DNA of 64,000 nt, from positions 248,001 through 312,000 of the forward strand of contig JAXLSZ010000007.1 of assembly GCA_046330315.1 (NCBI GenBank). The letters are read 5' to 3'. The notes under the pieces are model-generated. The model made no database searches and was not told the DNA's origin. It saw only the letters and a program-made list of their open reading frames with translations. This DNA comes from JAXLSZ01 sp046330315 (GTDB lineage: Bacteria > Actinomycetota > Thermoleophilia > Solirubrobacterales > 70-9). The stretch's first letter is position 1. Each line of letters starts with the position of its first letter. Shown piece by piece: positions 60,319 to 64,000 of the stretch. A program made the translations under genes and the position numbers.

Positions 60319-61472
60319 TGCCGGCGGTCTACGAGATCCTCGCCGGCAAGGAGATCTGCATCTGCGCGGGCTCGGGCGGGGTCGGCAAGACGACGACCGC
60401 GGCCGCGATCGCGCTCGGCATGGCGGGCCGCGGCAAGAAGGTCTGCGTGCTGACCATCGACCCGGCCAAGCGCCTCGCCGACTCCCTCGGCCTCGAGGAG
60501 CTCGGCAACGAGGCGCGCCGGGTCGACCCGGCCCTGATCGAGCGCCAGGGCCTCGAGGTGAGCGGCGAGCTGTGGGCGATGATGCTCGACGCCAAGGCGA
60601 CCTTCGACGAGCTGGTCGCGCGCCACGCGCCGGACGAGGAGTCCCGCGACCGCGTGCTCGGCAACAGGATCTACCAGCAGATCTCCAACGCCCTGGCCGG
60701 CTCGCAGGAGTACATGGCGATGGAGAAGCTCTTCGAGCTGCACTCCGAGGGCGAGTTCGACCTGCTCGTTCTCGACACGCCCCCGACCCGCAACGCGCTG
60801 GACTTCCTCGACGCCCCCCGCCGCCTCACCCAGTTCATCGAGGGACGCTCGCTGCGCGTCTTCATCAAGCCGACCGGGATGGCGGCGCGGGTGGCGGGAC
60901 GCGGCGCCACCGTCGCGCTCTCGATGCTGCGCCGGGTGCTCGGCTTCGACCTGCTCGCCGACCTTTCGGAGTTCTTCGGAGCCTTCAGCGGCATGGTCGA
61001 CGGCTTCCGGGAGCGCGCCAGGCGCGTCAACGAGCTGCTGGCCGACCCCGCCACCTGCTTCCTGGTGGTCTGCGGGCCGCAGGGCGAGCCGATCTCCGAG
61101 GCCGTCTACTTTCACCGCAAGCTGGTCGAGGCGAAGCTGCCCTTTGGCGGGGTGATCGTCAACAAGGTCCACTACCCCTCGGGGCGGCCCCAGGACGACG
61201 GCGGCGACCTGCGGGAGGCGCTCGGCGAGGCGCTCGGGGACGCCGACCTGGCCGAGCGCGTGCTCTCCAACTTCCGCGACTACCGGGCCCTGGCGGACCG
61301 CGACGCCCGAAACATCTCGAGGCTCGCCGCGGAGCTCCGCACCCGGGGGGTGATCCGGGTGCCCTACCTCGACGAGGACGTCCACGACCTCGCCGGGCTC
61401 GCCCGGATCAACCGCTACCTGTTCTCCGGAGAGAGGCAGCGGGTGGCGATCGCCGCCGGCGAGGCTGCCTAG
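60318..61472 (+). CDS. ArsA/GET3-like ATPase, second of a pair (Rv3680-like)
   Basis: 384 residues. The P-loop reads ICAGSGGVGKTTTAAAIALG: the signature Lys of the deviant Walker A, present in its partner, is Ser here. VLTIDPAKRLADSLGL and LVLDTPPTRNALDFL follow. The ATG overlaps the first gene stop by one base (TGATG). A heterodimer in which only one subunit supplies the signature Lys is likely (inference). There is no tail-anchor or arsenic gene in the window. The stop shares CTAG with the convergent gene. Confidence 0.88.
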   Translation: MPAVYEILAGKEICICAGSGGVGKTTTAAAIALGMAGRGKKVCVLTIDPAKRLADSLGLEELGNEARRVDPALIERQGLEVSGELWAMMLDAKATFDELVARHAPDEESRDRVLGNRIYQQISNALAGSQEYMAMEKLFELHSEGEFDLLVLDTPPTRNALDFLDAPRRLTQFIEGRSLRVFIKPTGMAARVAGRGATVALSMLRRVLGFDLLADLSEFFGAFSGMVDGFRERARRVNELLADPATCFLVVCGPQGEPISEAVYFHRKLVEAKLPFGGVIVNKVHYPSGRPQDDGGDLREALGEALGDADLAERVLSNFRDYRALADRDARNISRLAAELRTRGVIRVPYLDEDVHDLAGLARINRYLFSGERQRVAIAAGEAA

Positions 61473-63274
61473 CCGGCTCGCGCGCGCCGCGTGCGGTCGT
61501 ACTCCAGCTCGCCGACGTCCCAGTCGGCGTCCTCGGGCACCGGGAAGAGATGGCGGACCCGCGGGGTGTCGATCCGCTCCCTCTCCGCCGAGCGGCCCCG
61601 GCGGGTGGCCGGCCACTCCAGCGTCGCGTCCCTGGAGACCTCGCGGAGCCAGTCACGGTCGAGCATGTCGTCCTCCTCCTCGGGTGCTGCTTCCTCGTCG
61701 TCCTCGAACCACTCGCCCGCGAAGGGGGTGGCGAAGGGCTCCTGCGGCGGCGTGCCCTGCGGCTGGGCCGGCTCTGCCTCCGGTGCCGGCACGGTCGCCG
61801 GCCCGGCGCTGATCCTGATCTCGTCGGCCGCCTCCGGGACCGGCTCGAGGATCCCGGTCTCGCCCTCGTCGAGCGCCGCCTCCATCTCGGCCTCGGGATC
61901 GGCGTCGACCCACACGGCCTCGGCCTCCCCCCGGCCCGGGGCGCCCGGCTCCTCGGCGACGTCGGCACCCTCCGCAAGCTCCCACTCGGCGGTCTCCCCA
62001 AGCTGGGAGGACTCGCCCTCGCCGGCCACGAGCCCGGTCGCCACGAGGGTTTCGTCCGCGGCCGCCGAGAGGTCGTCGCCCAGCCTCCCGAGCGCTCCGT
62101 CGCGAAGGATCGAGCGCGTGCAGTCCTCGATCCAGCCGGCGAGCTCGCGGGCGCTCTCGCAGTCCTCGCCGGTCTCCTCGAGCCGGGTGCCGAGCATCAG
62201 GGACCGCTCCAGGGCGAAGGCGCGCTCGATCCGGAAGTGGGCGTCCTCGCGCTCGCCCACCTCCGCGAGCAGGGCGCCGGCCCGAACGGGGAGGGAGGCG
62301 TCGAGGGGGCCGGAGCCCTCGAGGACGGAGCGCAGCGCCAGAAGGTTGTCGCTGAGCCCGTCGAGCGGGTCCTCGCGGCTGCAGCCCATCTCGAAGCGGG
62401 CCACCGCCCAGGCCAGCGACCCCTCCGGGTCCGGGCGTGCCTCCAGCTCCCTGGCGAGGCTGCGCAGCTCGGCACACTCCCCCTCGCTCAGCGAATAGCC
62501 GCCGGACCGCGGGGCGGGCGTCCCGGTCGCCACCCGGCGCCAGCGGTCCCCGCCGGTCGGGGCGAAGGCGTAGGGCCCCAGCGCGACCCCGCCGGGTTTG
62601 AAGAGCCGCATCACGCTGATCAGGTCCCGGAGCTGCCCCATCGCCTCGCCGAGGCGGTCGGCCCCGTCGGGCAGCTCGGCGACGGCCAGGAACTGCGGCT
62701 CCCAGGGGGCGCGGTTCATTCCCTCGCTGCGCATCGCCTCGATCGGCGCCTCGACCGTCTCGGCGCGGACCACCCGCACGCCGCTCGGAAGCTCGAGGCG
62801 AGCGGCGGGCATCCGCAGCCCGACGACGGGCGCCACCAGCAGGTCGGCCTCCTCCACGTCGCGCATCTCGGCGTCGAGGGCGTGCAGGGCCGCTGCCAGC
62901 CGGCTCCGGTCGAGAGCGAACTCGGCGCTGCCCTCCCAGAGGCCGCTCAGGAAGATGACGAGCATCTGAGCCGCCCGCTCCCCGGGGTCCGCAGGTACCG
63001 GGTGGCCGCGGGCCTCGAGGTAGTCGGCCGCGAGCTCGGAGGCGGCGAGAGCCGCGCAGGCGGCGTCGAAGGAGGGCAGCGACCTGATCTCGGTCTCGCG
63101 CTCGGCGATGAATCGCGCGGTCAGCGGGACGTAGCTGAAGAATGAGCCGCTCTCCCCGTCCTCCTCGGCGACGTCGAAGGGGATCTCGTCGCCCGCGGCG
63201 ACCAGGGCGCTGAAGCGCGTTGCCGTCTCGACGGCGAGGGTCTGGAGGGCGTCACAGAGGGCGGGGTCGCGCAT
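61469..63274 (-). CDS. Unknown 601-residue protein with acidic C-terminal tail
   Basis: I do not recognise this protein. Residues ~1-200 are mixed helix and strand (FSYVPLTARFIAERE, LLVAPVVGLRMP). Residues ~285-410 are helical and look like an ApeA-type HEPN domain (DNLLALRSVLEGSG, VRAGALLAE, FALERSLMLG), but the usual RxxxxH motif is missing. The last ~180 residues are Glu/Asp/Pro-rich and disordered, as are the tails of the nearby FtsZ and ParA proteins. No membrane helices. ATG start. It converges on the ArsA pair with overlapping stops. Confidence 0.75.
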   Translation of the reverse strand: MRDPALCDALQTLAVETATRFSALVAAGDEIPFDVAEEDGESGSFFSYVPLTARFIAERETEIRSLPSFDAACAALAASELAADYLEARGHPVPADPGERAAQMLVIFLSGLWEGSAEFALDRSRLAAALHALDAEMRDVEEADLLVAPVVGLRMPAARLELPSGVRVVRAETVEAPIEAMRSEGMNRAPWEPQFLAVAELPDGADRLGEAMGQLRDLISVMRLFKPGGVALGPYAFAPTGGDRWRRVATGTPAPRSGGYSLSEGECAELRSLARELEARPDPEGSLAWAVARFEMGCSREDPLDGLSDNLLALRSVLEGSGPLDASLPVRAGALLAEVGEREDAHFRIERAFALERSLMLGTRLEETGEDCESARELAGWIEDCTRSILRDGALGRLGDDLSAAADETLVATGLVAGEGESSQLGETAEWELAEGADVAEEPGAPGRGEAEAVWVDADPEAEMEAALDEGETGILEPVPEAADEIRISAGPATVPAPEAEPAQPQGTPPQEPFATPFAGEWFEDDEEAAPEEEDDMLDRDWLREVSRDATLEWPATRRGRSAERERIDTPRVRHLFPVPEDADWDVGELEYDRTRRARAG

Positions 63275-63349
63275 GCCGGCACGCTTCGCCCGGGCGCGGG
63301 GCGCTCCTGCGGTTGCAAGCGGCGTTGCAGGACGCCGGGACCCGGCCGC

Positions 63350-63700
63350 TCAGGCCGCTGCCTTGACCCGCTCGGCCCTTGCCTGCTCGGCCAGCCAGCG
63401 CTTGCCGTACTCGCGCATCTGATCGATCAGGGGCACCAGGGCGCGTCCCTTCTCGGTCAGCGCGTACTCGACCCGGGGCGGGACTTCGGGGTAGGTGTGG
63501 CGCTCGACGATGCCCTGCTCCTCGAGAGCACGCAGCCGCAGCGAGAGGGTCCGGGGGCTGATCCCCTCCAGGGAGCGCTCCAGCTCGCAGAAGCGGCCGC
63601 TTCCGTCGGCCAGGTCGCGGATCACCAGGAGGGTCCACTTGCCCGAGATCACGTCGGCGGTGCGACATACGGGGCATCTGGAGTTGCTGATCGCGCTCAT
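63350..63700 (-). CDS. HxlR-family winged-helix transcriptional regulator
   Basis: 116 residues. It has the family core RCPVCRTADVISGKWTLLVIRDL, then RFCELERSLEGISPRTLSLRLRALEEQGIVER and the wing YALTEKGRAL. The HxlR Cys near the N-terminus is part of a CPVC pair, so redox or electrophile sensing is possible. Start taken at the ATG at 63700; a GTG at 63730 is 10 nt past the -10 hexamer and would add ten residues. It is read away from the window end; its target is unknown and may be itself. Confidence 0.9.
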   Translation of the reverse strand: MSAISNSRCPVCRTADVISGKWTLLVIRDLADGSGRFCELERSLEGISPRTLSLRLRALEEQGIVERHTYPEVPPRVEYALTEKGRALVPLIDQMREYGKRWLAEQARAERVKAAA

Positions 63701-63740
63701 GGCTGAACCAGGGGAAGTGCATTCCCGCACTACCGCGGCC

Positions 63741-63770
63741 AGTATAGCGCCAAGACTTCAGAAACTGAAG
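63741..63770 (-). promoter_or_regulatory. Promoter and palindromic operator upstream of the HxlR gene
   Basis: Minus-strand TATACT (63741-63746) is a good -10. The inverted repeat CTTCAG-AAA-CTGAAG (63756-63770) overlaps the place of the -35, where a bound repressor would block transcription. Fits autoregulation. Confidence 0.55.
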
Positions 63771-64000
63771 CATTGCCGCGGCGTCGCTCGAGGCCGGAGA
63801 TCAGCCTGGGAAGCGGATTTCAGCCCGGCTGCCAATTTGTCCAATGGCTCGACCAGCGTGCGACCCCGGCGCCGGCCTGGCCGATGCCCTCTGTGCCGTG
63901 TACAGGTGCTCTGGCAATCCGGCGCGCACGCCGCGCCGCCCGGGAAAGCGCTGCCGATTTGCCGGCCGCGGCGACGAAGCCGGCTTCGCGCTGGTGGAGG
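63771..64000. other. Window end, no supported gene
   Basis: From the operator to the window edge I see no gene with support. A plus-strand frame opens at an ATG at 63844 and runs to the edge (starting MARPACDPGAGLADALCAVY), without a ribosome binding site and with odd composition. It might be the start of a gene beyond the window. Confidence 0.3.

Noticed and set aside
63844..64000. Partial plus-strand gene at the window end
   Set aside because: No ribosome binding site or promoter, odd Cys/Arg/Pro composition, and the frame is too short to judge.

Overview
The window is very GC-rich (long runs of G/C, third codon positions almost always G or C) and densely coding. It reads as chromosome of a high-GC actinobacterium. 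The order rpmE, prfA, prmC, sua5, glyA, wecA-like, then the ATP synthase operon is the usual actinobacterial one. Split coenzyme-B12 mutase subunits, an ETF/ETF-QO set, a mycobacterial-type GT4/GH57/methyltransferase block, paired ArsA-like ATPases and a 23 kb run of envelope and acyl-CoA genes suggest a Thermoleophilia/Solirubrobacterales-like lineage. That placement is inference; no 16S rRNA or other phylogenetic marker RNA is present. I saw no tRNA, rRNA, IS element, prophage or CRISPR array.

Layout. 1-3.3 kb (minus): an LCP-family cell-wall ligase and an M20 peptidase. 3.3-10.7 kb (minus): a complete F1Fo ATP synthase operon, with two small membrane proteins in front of atpB. 10.8-18.5 kb (minus): wecA-like transferase, DUF354 protein, glyA, sua5, prmC, prfA, DUF1385 and rpmE. 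18.6-20.9 kb (plus): a membrane GGDEF/HD-GYP protein, then a 57-residue unknown ORF. 21.2-26.3 kb (minus): a glycolipid or amino-sugar module (EamA transporter, DegT aminotransferase, an epimerase-glycosyltransferase fusion, polysaccharide deacetylase). 26.4-31.4 kb (minus): ETF-quinone oxidoreductase, etfA, etfB, a SRPBCC protein and an SDR. 31.5-34.5 kb: a secreted beta-helix/RTX-repeat protein divergent from a sulfatase. 34.5-41.8 kb (minus): thiolase, HAD phosphatase, flavin reductase, M20 peptidase, P-loop protein and a two-subunit B12 mutase whose specificity residues fit isobutyryl-CoA rather than methylmalonyl-CoA. 41.9-46.2 kb (plus): leucyl aminopeptidase, aldehyde dehydrogenase, acyl-CoA dehydrogenase. 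46.3-47.8 kb (minus): a small protein and the mutase chaperone meaB. 48.0-53.1 kb: acyltransferase, GT4, GH57 and two methyltransferases, resembling the mycobacterial methylglucose lipopolysaccharide genes. 53.1-56.7 kb: adenylate cyclase, LON-domain protein, gamma-glutamyltransferase. 56.7-63.7 kb: FtsZ with a long N-terminal extension, a ParA-like ATPase, a pair of ArsA-like ATPases, a 601-residue unknown protein and an HxlR regulator.

How the genes fit together. Acyl-CoA dehydrogenase passes electrons to EtfAB and then through ETF-QO to the quinone pool; thiolase, the B12 mutase with MeaB, and aldehyde dehydrogenase suit branched-chain amino acid or short-chain fatty acid breakdown. The ATP synthase completes the respiratory link. 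Envelope genes form the second theme.

Three sequence-level themes recur. First, short tandem duplications sit at gene edges, some copied from the gene end itself. Second, several start codons lie 6-9 nt behind a TAGACT-like hexamer and lack a ribosome binding site, which suggests leaderless mRNAs. Third, perfect GC-rich hairpins without a U-tract lie at gene ends.
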